From the NCBI RefSeq assembly GCF_040712315.1, contig NC_134021.1, forward strand, positions 29,598,001 through 29,662,000: a stretch of 64,000 nucleotides of DNA, written 5' to 3'. This document shows, piece by piece, positions 23,126-33,493 of this stretch (the stretch's first letter is position 1; each line of letters starts with the position of its first letter). Below the pieces are notes generated by a model, which saw only the letters and a program-made list of their open reading frames with translations, ran no database searches and was not told where the DNA came from. Position numbers and translations under genes: made by a program. The stretch comes from Castanea sativa. Lineage: Eukaryota; Streptophyta; Magnoliopsida; Fagales; Fagaceae.

Positions 23126-25274
23126 CTAAATAAATTTTGGTATACTTACATAGAGTCGTCATTTGAAATTGTATGATACGGATTAAAAAACATTAACTTC
23201 CTACTCACTAAAAGTACCATGCAGCAGGCATATAAGAGAAACTAAAGTCAAAATCTAGAAATTTTAAGATAGATTTTTTGAATTTTAATATAAGCAAGGC
23301 CAAGGACCATAAATGATCATATATGATATGAGAACCCAATAATTTAAGTGGCTACAAGGTTGCTAACAAAGTGGATTAACAAGAATTTGCACATTTGAAG
23401 AACATATAAAAAGTCTAGTAATTATAATGGAGTAGTATAGACAGAAATTACATATCAACAACAATCAGTTCTCAGTAACTCATATCAACAAAAATCGTTA
23501 TTATAATTCCTTAGCAGGACTCATGTTATTTAATCTTATAGTAAACAAAAGTTAAGATTATTCACTCCACAGTTTCAACTTACAAATAGTTAGTGTATTA
23601 TTAGTGTAATAAAAGGAGAACCTCTTCTGACTACATAAAAGGAAGTCTTTAGTTTGGAAAATAAATGGCCCAATGATGCAAATTAGAAGGAAAAAACTTG
23701 CTGGGAAAAAAATAAACTGGTATTTATAGCATCTTTATCCATACATGTACTTACTCTTTGTCGGGATACTGGCCAGCCTTACTGTTTTTTTTTTTTTTTT
23801 TTTGAGGAAAAAAGAAGGGGGAGGGGGGAGGTAACAAGGGTAAAAATGATCTAATTAGATTATTATACAGCAGGAGAGCCAAAGAGTAGTAATCAATTGC
23901 ATGTGGACATTCCTATTTGGGCATGGAAATAAGCAGTACTGAACACATTATGGAGCTTAATTGGGATTATGTCATTTTATTTTGTTTATTTTGCTTAATA
24001 AATACATATGATATAAGTACAATTAATTTTTAAAATATTGTATTCTATCATACCTTAAAATTCTGTCAAATGAAAGTGATTATTAAGTAGATCATGTTTA
24101 CTTATATAGTGCATCAATTACAAATTTAGAGGTACTATAAGAAAGATGGATTATTCCTTTGAAGCAGTGGGTAAGGGAGAATGGCACGAGTACCTAACTT
24201 TATGCCCTTCATTCTTTTGAAAGCAAAAGATGCATGTTTACAATTTACAGTTACACTTACATCTGCTGATCTCAAGGATTTAAAGGCAACAACACAGAGG
24301 CCACAAAATGAAGACAAAATGCATGACCTAGGTACAAAATTATAACAGATCAAGCAAGCAAATGATTCACAACCTACCAAATTATAACAATTTACATTTA
24401 GGCAGACCTATCAGTAAGGGAACACGGTGAGAGGAGAAAGCAGAGGAGGGCACTGATGCTCTGTATAGCCTGAGAGAGGTGGAGGTGGATGAGGATGAGG
24501 CTTCCATCTGAATGAAGATGTGGGATTAAATAAGCCCTAAGTTGGATTAATGTCAACTGATCTAAGTTAGATTGGGATGTGAAAGAAAGCTGCAAAAAGA
24601 AATTAAGAAAATTACAAATATTTACCTGATCAAGCCCTTCGCACCATGTGAGTTTGGCTTTTGGTTAGCACCAAAGCTTTGTAGGTGAGGGTGGGACCTC
24701 TACAAGGATTCAGGGCAGTTGGGCATGGAATTATGATTCTGAGCAAGGGGTTATTGTGATTGACTGAGAGTGTGTAGAAGACGTTTTTGAATGGGTCGGG
24801 TGAGGATTAATGGAGATGGTCGGTGAGGATTTATTGTACAAGATTTGAAATGAAATAAAAACAAAAACCTCAACTCATCAGAGTATTCTTTGAGAACCAA
24901 ATAGAGAGAGAGGAGCACTTTTATTAATGCCACTGGGTTGCTCTGACTGTGTGGGTGAGATGAAGATCTTGGTGCCAGGTGCAGATGGATTTGGCGTGAA
25001 GAGATGATCAGAAGAGAGGAGACAATACTTTAAAAAAAGCTGACCAGGTGAGCCCATAATAGTGTTCAATATAATTACCCAATTGCCACTGAACACTAGT
25101 GTTTTTTGTTTAAAAACAGGCCGGAGGTGAGCAAAACATGGGTTTTTGAACAATATTTTCCAAACGCGTCAAAACACGAATGGTCTACCAAGCGCATTTT
25201 TTTGATTTTGGATACTAGTGTTCAGTGTTTAAACACTGAACACTAATGTTTAAAATGGGTGACCAAACACCCTC
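23126..25274. other. Right arm of the Harbinger element, non-coding
   Basis: No gene is recognised. There is a T run at 23785-23803 followed by a G-rich patch and AT-rich DNA. Near the right end (25205-25240) an inner palindrome built on ACTAGTGTTCAGTGTTTAAACACTGAACACTA forms a near-perfect hairpin. Such subterminal repeats could be transposase-binding sites, but that is inference. Confidence 0.5.
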
Positions 25275-25405
25275 TTAGCTTTCCATAACTATTTTGTGAG
25301 ATATATTTAACAACTAAAGTTTTCCATAGCTTTCCAAACTTTAGCTTTCCATAACTAAAGCTCTCTATTACTATTTTGTGAGATATATTTAATAACCACT
25401 TCTTT

Positions 25406-25660
25406 TCTTTTCTTTTTCGGTAAAAAAGAAATGATTAGGGGGGTGACCAGTGTGTATTCCCTACCTAGGCGTAACCATAGTAGCACCCTAACCGCTCTTG
25501 GACAAGACCTCATACTCCCAGTCAATTAAGTTAGGTAGACCGTTTGGGATGGAAATGGAATATAAGGAGCACCAGCACACAGCTAGTTGTTAAGGCTCAA
25601 ATCCAAGTCCTAAAACTTGTTGGCCCAATTTCTTACCAACTAGGCTACCTGAATTAAGGA
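25406..25660 (-). mobile_element. tRNA-derived SINE, minus strand
   Basis: Read on the minus strand it begins near GGTAGCCTAGTTGG, an A-box-like start, with TTGGATTTGAGCC as a worn B box. It ends in an A/T-rich tail near 25400. Its 3' half (GGGTGCTACTATGG, then ACGCC and CACACTGGTCACC) is shared with the SINE at 27874-28157, so the two are the same family. No clear target duplication found. Confidence 0.6.
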
Positions 25661-26493
25661 TGTACATGGATCGAGTTGAGGAAATTTTTTGACCCAATCC
25701 ACATGCATCGGGTTGGATTGGGTTGAACCCATGGATTGGACAGTTTTTTTATTTATTTATTACTATTATTAATATTTCACTTGCCACCTGAGTTGATAAA
25801 CAAAATATATATGAATTAGTATCACAACTCAGTTATAAACAAAAAGGAGTGGAGTGGGAGGCGGCAGAGAGAAAAATTAGATTGTTAAGGTTTGCGAGGT
25901 AATCGGGTTTTATATAGAAAGAGCCGAATAAGGGAAAAAATAAGATAAAAAATTATTAATTATATAATATATTTTAAATATATATAATTTAAAATTTCAA
26001 TACATAGGTGAGTTGGGTCGGGTTAGGTGGGGTTGTGGTTGTTATGATCCGAACTCAACCCAACTCACTTTAAAAAAATTTGCATAACCTAATCCAACCC
26101 ACCAACCCCTAAAAACCAACCCAACTCAATGGGTTGGGTTGGGTTGGGTCGGGTCGGCTTTAGCAGGTTGGTGGGTTGGCACAGCACACACCCTTAACTT
26201 GAATATTGATTTTAACAACTACACAAAAGTGTTTTCCCGTCTTATTAATTTGTAGTTTTATTTTTTTTAGGCAATAAGTAATTTTTTTTTTTTTTTGTTG
26301 AGAAACAAACACACATACACACAATTGATACAAGAGAGAGAAAGAGATTTTAACACAAAAATATACCACAAACTCTACTCAATTTCAAGGTTTAATAAGA
26401 GTTTAGAGCATATATATTTGAATATGTACGTCAATTTCAAGGTTTAATAAGTAGCTTACTAGATTGAGTTGAAAGCATATTCTTTCATTCTTT

Positions 26494-26528
<35 letters not shown>

Positions 26529-26768
26529 AGCCTTTATGGAATGCGTTCAATTGAAGCATTGCTATATTATTAAACCGTTATGCCTAATGCTTCCCCTTTA
26601 GGCATGTGACACCTGAACCATGCATAGATTCTAGAATGACAAAGCAGATTTATAGATACTGATTGAACAAGGCATGCACAATGACAAGCATATAATTTCA
26701 GTAAGATGTTCAAAGAGAAAAGATAACATAAATAATGCCCATGCATCTTTAATATAATGGATGTATTA
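25661..26768. other. Intergenic DNA with simple repeats
   Basis: No gene seen. 25690-25745 and 26000-26160 contain many 'ccaacccaac/gggttgggt' phrases, giving locally inverted repeats (a run of GGGTT variants at 26133-26158). A GA microsatellite is listed separately. T run at 26281-26297. Confidence 0.5.
26496..26526. repeat. (GA)n microsatellite
   Basis: About 15 uninterrupted GA units, directly visible. Confidence 0.95.
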
Positions 26769-26780
26769 GAGCACTAGCAT

Positions 26781-26927
26781 CAGGGGTGTGGTCACTCTAC
26801 AAGTATAAATACTTGTGGAGTGTGGAGGGCAAGGGCCAGAGTTCAAGTCTTCAGGAGGGAACTTCACACATATATACATTTAGATTAGGTTAGAGTAGAA
26901 ATTCTATCTTATATATAAAAAAAAAAA
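26781..26927 (+). mobile_element. Short SINE, same family as 37678-37833
   Basis: A GGTGTGGTCACTCTACAAG start, a B-box-like AGTTCAAGTCTTC, CTTCACACATATATACATTT, TAGAGTAGAAATTCTATCTT and a terminal A run are found in the same order in the minus-strand copy at 37678-37833. That copy has a target duplication. No duplication is readable here, and the left boundary is approximate. Confidence 0.7.
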
Positions 26928-26952
26928 TTCTTGTTGCTATTGTACAACCTAA

Positions 26953-27092
26953 GAGGCCGTTTGGTAACGTTGTTCTAATAACGTTGTTTGTATTTTTTGA
27001 AAATACATGTGGGTGAAAAAATGTGTAGAAATGCGTGTAATGTTATTTAAAAACTGAAAACATATATTTAAACACATGTACCAAACAGGCCT
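26953..27092. mobile_element. 140-bp Tourist-like MITE
   Basis: Inverted ends GAGGCCGTTTGGTAACG and TGTACCAAACAGGCCT are flanked by TAA (26950-26952 and 27093-27095), the PIF/Harbinger target duplication. The ends resemble those of the large Harbinger element at 18460-25274 (GTTTGGT core). Non-coding and AT-rich. Confidence 0.75.
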
Positions 27093-27139
27093 TAAGCTAC
27101 CCAAAACTCACTCTATCCAGATTTGTAAACTTAAAAAAA

Positions 27140-27198
27140 ATTTGCAACCTATGAATAGTAAGGTTGTATATATGCAACCTTACTATTCATAGGTTGTA
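27140..27198. repeat. Long near-perfect hairpin
   Basis: The arms read GCAACCTATGAATAGTAAGG and its reverse complement, about 26 bases each, around a TATATAT spacer. The hairpin is internal to the MITE at 26769-27421 and would fold strongly if transcribed. Confidence 0.85.
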
Positions 27199-27424
27199 AA
27201 AAAAATATTATTGGAAGATGTAGTTGTGTGCGGAGAGAAAAAGTGAGTTGGAGAAAAAGAAAGAGAATAATACTTTTTGTTATTTTATTGGATTATATGT
27301 AAAAATAAAAACTGAAATGTATAGTGATTTGTAAAATGAGTTGGTAAAATAGATAAAATAGTGTTTGAAGATGAAAAATAAGTTTTTTTTTTTTTTTTTA
27401 GCATCCCCAGATGCTAATGCCTTA

Positions 27425-27873
27425 GACATAGAACGTTCAAAAAAGTGTTAAGGTACTTATAAAGCTCTTTAATAAAAAATTTACCCATTTGATAATTTTA
27501 TTAAAGAGCTTTCTCTCCTCCCTTCCCATCTGACATGATAGTATATGGGAAGAAAAAATTTATATGGTGGAGTTTAATTAGTCGTAGAACTTTTGTGATA
27601 TAAAGTTCAAAATGAAGAAACTCTTTAATGTTGAGTTTTTGACAAATTACAATGACCGGGCTAAAGTTCTAGATTTGTAAAATATGAATAGTAAATTATC
27701 AAAATTGCTTTTTTTTTTTTTTTTTTTTTTTTGAAAAACTCTTAAGTTGATGTAGAGTTAAAGAAAATAATAAGAGTGCGAGTGCGATACAAGTCAACAC
27801 CCATCGAAAAGGTTGAAGCATGTGGACAACAAGAAGTAATTGATCCACATAACAAGGGCACATAGTAGCACTT
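27425..27873. other. Intergenic DNA and left target duplication of the next SINE
   Basis: No gene seen. A T run of over 20 bases lies at 27710-27732. GGGCACATAGTAGCACTT at 27856-27873 is repeated exactly at 28158-28175. Confidence 0.6.
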
Positions 27874-28157
27874 TTTTTTTTTTGCTGAATAAAAGGGCGG
27901 GGTGGGAGTGACCATGTGTGACTCACCCCCTTGGGCGTGACCATAGAGGCACCCCCCGTTAGAGAATGTTGGATTGAGTCATAAATACTGTAATCGGGGT
28001 GCCACAAACCTCATCCTAGCACCCTAACAGAGCTAGCAATAAGGCGTAATACATGAGTGCACCCACCTCCCATCTCCAGTACTTGCCATGGTTCGAAAGA
28101 GGAATCATTGCGCATACACACGGGCTCCTTACTGCTAGGCCACCCCCTCTTGGGGCG
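27874..28157 (-). mobile_element. Full-length tRNA-derived SINE, 18-bp target duplication
   Basis: On the minus strand it starts near 28157 with CGCCCCAAGAGGGGG. A box-A-like TGGCCTAGCAGTAAGGA follows, then a box-B-like TTTCGAACC about 35 bases later, and it ends in an A run (plus-strand Ts at 27874-27883). Exact 18-bp direct repeats (GGGCACATAGTAGCACTT) flank it. Its 3' region matches the SINE at 25406-25660. The perfect duplication suggests it is younger than most repeats here. Confidence 0.88.
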
Positions 28158-28175
28158 GGCACATAGTAGCACTTG

Positions 28176-29448
28176 TGTGGGAGTGGGCACTTCTATCGAT
28201 GAGCCTCCCAAAGGTTATGTAAATCATCTACCTGTGGACAAAACTATTTAATATATGATTCAAAAGAATGATCAGAATGAGTCTATTTAGAGAGAGTAGT
28301 GCTACAAAATGGTGACAAGGACAATTATTATTTACAAAATAATTATAAAAAAAATTCAATAAAATCAATAAACAATGTAAGTAAACATCTTATATTTTTT
28401 ACAGAATTTTTAAATCGAGCATTTATTTATTTATATAATATACGTCGGAATAGAATTCGGGTTGAATGAAAAATGGCATTCATCAAATAGTAATAATATT
28501 GATGAGGTAGATTGCTCCTTTTTTTCACATCAATTTGAATGATTGACATGCATATATTGTAAAACATTTGTCGAAAAAATCATAAAAAATCATGGTTTTT
28601 CACTTTGTTATATCTTATATTAGAATCCTTAACCTACATCTTAAAATTGTTGCAAAGTTTTATCTCATACAGAAAAGGGGGGGGGGGGGGGGAGAGGGAC
28701 AAAGGACAATGCTTCATTTGACAATGGCAATCGTAAATAATAAAAAATTCCTCACTGTGTGATAATGATGCGTAAAGAAATGTGATGAAGTTGGGGTGGG
28801 TTCATTGATTAATCAGATGTGTAAAAACACCAAAACAAGGCTTTTGGATCAAAATCATAAACCTTTTTATCTACACACAAAAAACCCTAGTTTGGTACAT
28901 TTTGGAATTGCTTTGGTTCATAGTTTGAAATACAGGGGGCGTAACATATATGGGACGGATACTTCACAATTCATTTAGTTTATAATTATAAAAATAATAA
29001 AATAATAAAAAAAAAGGGAAAAAAACCATAGACCGACGGGCATACGGGTATATTACAAATTTGAATGAAAAATTTGGAACTAAAAAAATATTTATCTTAT
29101 TTCTTTTATTATATTCTTTTTTTATGGTAAGATTTTACCAATTGAGTTAACTGAAACTCACTATTAATTTTCAATTTAGTTCATATGTTATTTTTTTATA
29201 AGATTATATAAATAAATCAAGATATATTATATACACACTTTTATTTTTTTAATTATGTTTTCAATCAAAATAGGTTGAGGATGAGGGTTCAGAAGAATCA
29301 GAACCATCCATTTTGAAGCCTCAAAGCCAACGATGTGTAGCATTTGCTAGAACGACATGTAGCACACCATTGGCTTTTCCAATTCTGTGTACACTAAGCT
29401 ACAAGTCGTTCAGTTTCCTACTAGCTAGTAAGTTTAGCCGAGTCAATA
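28176..29448. other. AT-rich intergenic DNA, no gene seen
   Basis: Contains a G homopolymer (about 28676-28691) and AT-rich low-complexity DNA. No coding frame or repeat recognised. LTR sequence of the copia remnant starts near 29449. Confidence 0.5.
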
Positions 29449-30960
29449 ACAAGATTAACACTGTTACAAGGCGTTGGAGTATGTTTTATTTTCTGTTACT
29501 CTATCCTAAATAGTTATATCACAGCATAAGTTAGTTTGATCTAATCTAACCTAGAGTGAGTGTGAAAATACCTGTATATGTAAGTCAGATCATTAGTGAT
29601 GAAAATACAATATTTCTTATTCTCTTTCATCCATTGAATTCTCTCAAATCCACTAGTTTCTTTTTAGTTCTTTCATCGTATTAAAAGCCAAATATGGCCT
29701 CCTTGGCTCCTTTTCATCAACCACTACAACTCAGACTAACAATTCAATCAATATTCCACCTACTCAAGCACCATTTTGTTTTTGTCTAATATGGCAAATA
29801 TGAAAGACTGTTAAGCTTGATCATACCAATTATGTTGTGTGGAAGCACCAAATCACTATTGTTCTCAATACCTATTCTTGAGTGTCGTAGTCAATATCTT
29901 CAAGGTAGTGCAAGAATTCTCACTAGTGAAGTCAATCCAAATTATAAAAATGGCAGGTCAATGACAAAGCCTTACTTACCTTCATCAACCCTACTTTGGG
30001 ACCATCAGTTTTACCCTTGACTATGGGTCTGAAATCTGATCAAGGAGTTTGGCAAGTTCTTGATAGCAGATTTTCATCCATCTCCTTATCATATGTGCTT
30101 GATCTGAAAGAAGAAATGCACAATATCAGAAAGGAAAATGACTTGGTCAATGTATATATGCAAAAGATCAAAGAAGTAAGAGGCTGCAGTCTCAGTTTTT
30201 CTTGATGATGAGTTCTTATATGTGACCCTCAAGGGCCTTCCAAGAGAGTTTGGTCCATTCTATTCTACCATTTGAACCAGAAATTGACCACTCAATTTTG
30301 AAGAATTTCACACACTCCTATTTAACAAAAAGAATTTCATACACTCCTAAATGCTCAAAAACACCCACTAAGGTGATCATCTGAACTGTACAAAGATCCT
30401 TGCACTGTAGCTATGATTGCTTCTATGAAATCAGAAAACTATCCTCACGCTCAATTTCAATTTAATCAAGGATTGAATAGAGCAAAAGGCAACAGATACA
30501 ACACTAGAGGAAGAGGTCGTTCCAACAACAATCAAGGTCAAAAACACAAGCAGAACATATCAGAAACATATTTTTGGTTTGGATAAACAGAACATCAGAA
30601 TCATCAGGGCCAGTGTGCTAGGACTGTGGTAAGTCAGGCCACTTAGCCATTGATTGCTATCACAAGATGAACTTTGCCTATCAAGGCAATCATTCACCTG
30701 ATTAACTGGCTGCAACGGTCAGTCACTTGATCCTTTGCTGCACAGGGTAATGACCCTTGGTTAACTAATAGTGGCGCCACTGACCACCTTATTGCCAACC
30801 TCTACAATTGGGCAATCCAGGATATAAGGAGTCTGGGAAAAGTTTCAGTGGACAATGGACAAGCTATAGCCATTACCCACATAAGTAAACACTCTATTAC
30901 ACACTCCAACACATGCCTTTAAACTCAAAAAGTTTTACTACAAGCATAAGCTTGACCTAT
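29449..30960 (+). mobile_element. Ty1/copia remnant 1: LTR, gag and start of protease
   Basis: An LTR of about 230 bases (29449-29677) is followed by a worn initiator-tRNA primer site (CGTATTAAAAGCC, from TGGTATCAGAGC) and a gag-like frame starting near ATG 29694. Broken frames show TNYVVWKHQI, LPLTMGLKSDQGVWQVLDSR, LKEEMHNIRKENDLVNVYM and TLKGLPREFG, typical of copia Gag. The CCHC knuckle reads CGKSGHLAIDC with its first Cys part damaged by a stop. The protease active site reads WLTNSGATDH, where the catalytic Asp is replaced by Asn. Sequence stops near 30960, so integrase and reverse transcriptase are missing. The same LTR and gag start recur at 36168-36545. Confidence 0.85.
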
Positions 30961-31572
30961 GAAAATAAAAGTTATACTTAGCAAGAAGTTTCTCTCTAGA
31001 GCAAAGTTCCTGGTGATGATCTTATGCATCCTTTCAAATAACAAATCATTTTGTCTGCTTGAGTCAGCTGGTAGGTGATCAAAACATATCCATCAAAAAA
31101 GACAAGGAGAAAAAAAAAACACAGTTATTATAACAAAACAGAGAGAATTTTGGCTATGTTTTAACACCATCAAGATGATGTGAATTTTATTAGAACCCAT
31201 AAAAAAGTTACACATATATCAAATAGGATCTTGACTGATAAAAATGGCCCATGAAACCAAGAGAAAATTTTGAGAAACTTTGGAATTAGATCCATCGTAT
31301 CCCAAACTACCCACTTATTAATGTCATTGAAAATATGATTCCAGTACCTTTAAACTTCCATGAGGGCCATCCCAGCATCATTCACTACCTGAAAATAGAA
31401 TATTCAGTAAGGCGGTAAGTCTTTGAATTTCTCCCATAACCTAAATTTAAGGGATGAGAAAGGATTAACTTAGGACATAGAACTTGGGTCACTTTCACCC
31501 CAACATGCAGATGCATGAGAAAGCATTTAATGAGAATTATGAGATTAATGCATCAATACATCCCCCATCCAC

Positions 31573-31603
<31 letters not shown>

Positions 31604-33493
31604 GGGAAGAAGAATATTAGACAAAAGAAAGGAGCGAAGAAGATATATTTAAGATGCTAGATTCCCCATGCAGTAGGAACAAAGTACATAGAAAAATAAA
31701 ATTTGTGGTAAGAGAGGGAGATGTTAGTTCTGTAGTTACTTTTCCAATATTGCCCCTGGTTTTGTCACTGGCCCCCAAGTTTCTACTTTCTCTTTTGGTA
31801 AATGTATTCCACTATCCTTAATTGTTGTAGAACTGATACAATATTACAAACTATCATGAAGGTGACTGTGAAATGACACATTGCTTTAATTTTAAAAAAG
31901 AAAAACCTCCTTCATGTTGGGATAGAAATCATATCAAAGTTAATCAATTCCATTATGATTGAGTAAACGTTAAGTCTTAAGGAGTCTCACGCACCTCTTT
32001 TGTGAGTGTGCATGTGTGTGATTGTATCTGTGTAAGGTTTGGCAGCCAAGGCTAAGGAAGCTGGAAGAGGCACAACCTTAAAGTTAATCTATTCCACTAT
32101 GAGGCTCACACCTCTTAGTTTTACTGGATAGATATCTATTATTGATTACATAGATGATTAAGAGGCACAACCTTAAACTCGGGACTGTGCAAGGTTTTGG
32201 GAGCCAAGAAACAAGGAAAATGCACAACCTTGATGTGTTACATTGAATTTCAAGAAGCCTGAGGCTTGCACCACTCAGTGTCTAGCTACCATGACATGTT
32301 AATCTCACATCCAAGGCTCATGTTATGTCCAACTTACAATCCGACTAGATTATCTAAATAGAGATTTTATTTAGGCTAAAATACACTTTACAATCTATAA
32401 CTTTGATCAATTTTCAATTAGTTTATTAACATTAATCAATTGTCATTTTAGTCCACTAAGATTAAAAGTTGTCATTTGTTTGGTTTAAGTTAATAAAATA
32501 ATCTCTATAATTATTTTTTTTAATGCGAAACATGTGAAGCAATGTCATTTTAGGAAGTTTCACAGGAATGGACGGAAGGACTTAAGTGACTGCCTTATCA
32601 GTTGTTCCAAATTATAGAGTCAAGTTTATTTCTGCCTTTTATTTAATATACTTTTGAAGTAGTGCTAAAAGTTTAAAAATGTAATTCATAGTGTGTCTAA
32701 AAACAATTATATTTCCTCTCCCTCCATCCAAAAATAGGGTAAAATTTTGGCTATTTTTACCTATGATCCTAAGCTCTCTCCCTCTCTGATTCTAAAAGAA
32801 TTTCCAAATGTTTCAAATACTGGCACTCTATGCCCATAGACCTGCCGACAGGCAAATCAACACAAAACAGAGTCATGCACACCACATGTAATTGCTTTTC
32901 TGATTTTTTATTTTCTAATCTATTTCCGCATTAATAGTAGCCTAAAACTCCACAACAGTACACACAAAATCAGCTTTCCCCATAAGTCATTACATTATAA
33001 GAGACATAAGCATCCTGCATAAAACATAGGGGCAACATGACCACAAAAAGTCACTCAATTAGCCATGAGAGACACAAATATATTACAATAGGGAGGGGAA
33101 AGCCACACAGTTTAACTATCAACAGATACACACAAAAGGGTTCAAGGTGTTAAACAAATTGGCATAAACTTCAAGAGCTCTTTCTGCAATCATCCTTTTG
33201 TTTTTTGATAAGTAAGAATTAAATAGTTTTTACACCAAATGATCTTTCTTCTTTGTCTCTGACATCTTGAAAAAAAATTTACTAAATCTTGTGTCTTGTG
33301 CTTTCAGGCTTATGAGAAAAGGTACTGACCTGATATATCTTTTAGGTCTCTGTGTAATGCTAATCTAGGACACTATAAACATTTAGTACATCTTCTGAAA
33401 ATTCCTCACATATGATTTCTTCTGTATTGCCCCCAGCTTTTAGAGCTACAGGCAGAATCTGTACAAACCATTATCACCCATTTTTTCCTTCGG
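30961..33493. other. Intergenic DNA and PPR gene 3' flank
   Basis: No gene recognised. A CA microsatellite lies at 31570-31604. Two loosely similar phrases with 'gcacaaccttaaa' and 'ttgg.agccaag' occur at 32030-32085 and 32165-32245. The 300 bases before 33494 presumably include the PPR gene's 3' untranslated region. Confidence 0.5.
31570..31604. repeat. (CA)n microsatellite
   Basis: About 15 CA units with one early interruption (CACGCACACAC), directly visible. Confidence 0.95.

Larger units (their letters stand above)
18460..25274. mobile_element. Decayed PIF/Harbinger DNA transposon
   Basis: The left end is GGGCCCGTTTGGTCA after TTA (18457-18459). The right end is TGACCAAACACCCTC followed by TTA (25275-25277). 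The inverted ends match at 11 of 15 positions, and the 3-bp TTA duplication is the PIF/Harbinger hallmark. Inside, on the minus strand, are the two genes expected of such an element: a Myb/SANT-like DNA-binding protein (23125-21647) and a nuclease gene (20861-20080), both broken. The nuclease stops after its first catalytic Asp region, so the transposon lacks most of its transposase. A probable GRF zinc-finger exon (19885-20055) lies on the opposite strand. That the two ends belong together is inferred from ends, target duplication and gene content. Confidence 0.7.
26769..27421. mobile_element. Tourist-like MITE carrying two nested insertions
   Basis: The ends are GAGCACTAGCATCAGGGG at 26769 and CCCCAGATGCTAATGCC ending at 27421, imperfect inverted repeats. 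Both are flanked by TTA (26766-26768 and 27422-27424). A long hairpin lies inside (27140-27198). A SINE (about 26781-26927) and a second MITE (26953-27092) sit within, which explains the 653-bp length. The pairing of the ends is inferred from sequence and target duplication. Confidence 0.6.

Noticed and set aside
29996..30205. 69-codon frame as an independent small gene
   Set aside because: It is one open piece of the broken copia Gag (GLKSDQGVWQVLDSR, LKEEMHNIRKEN).
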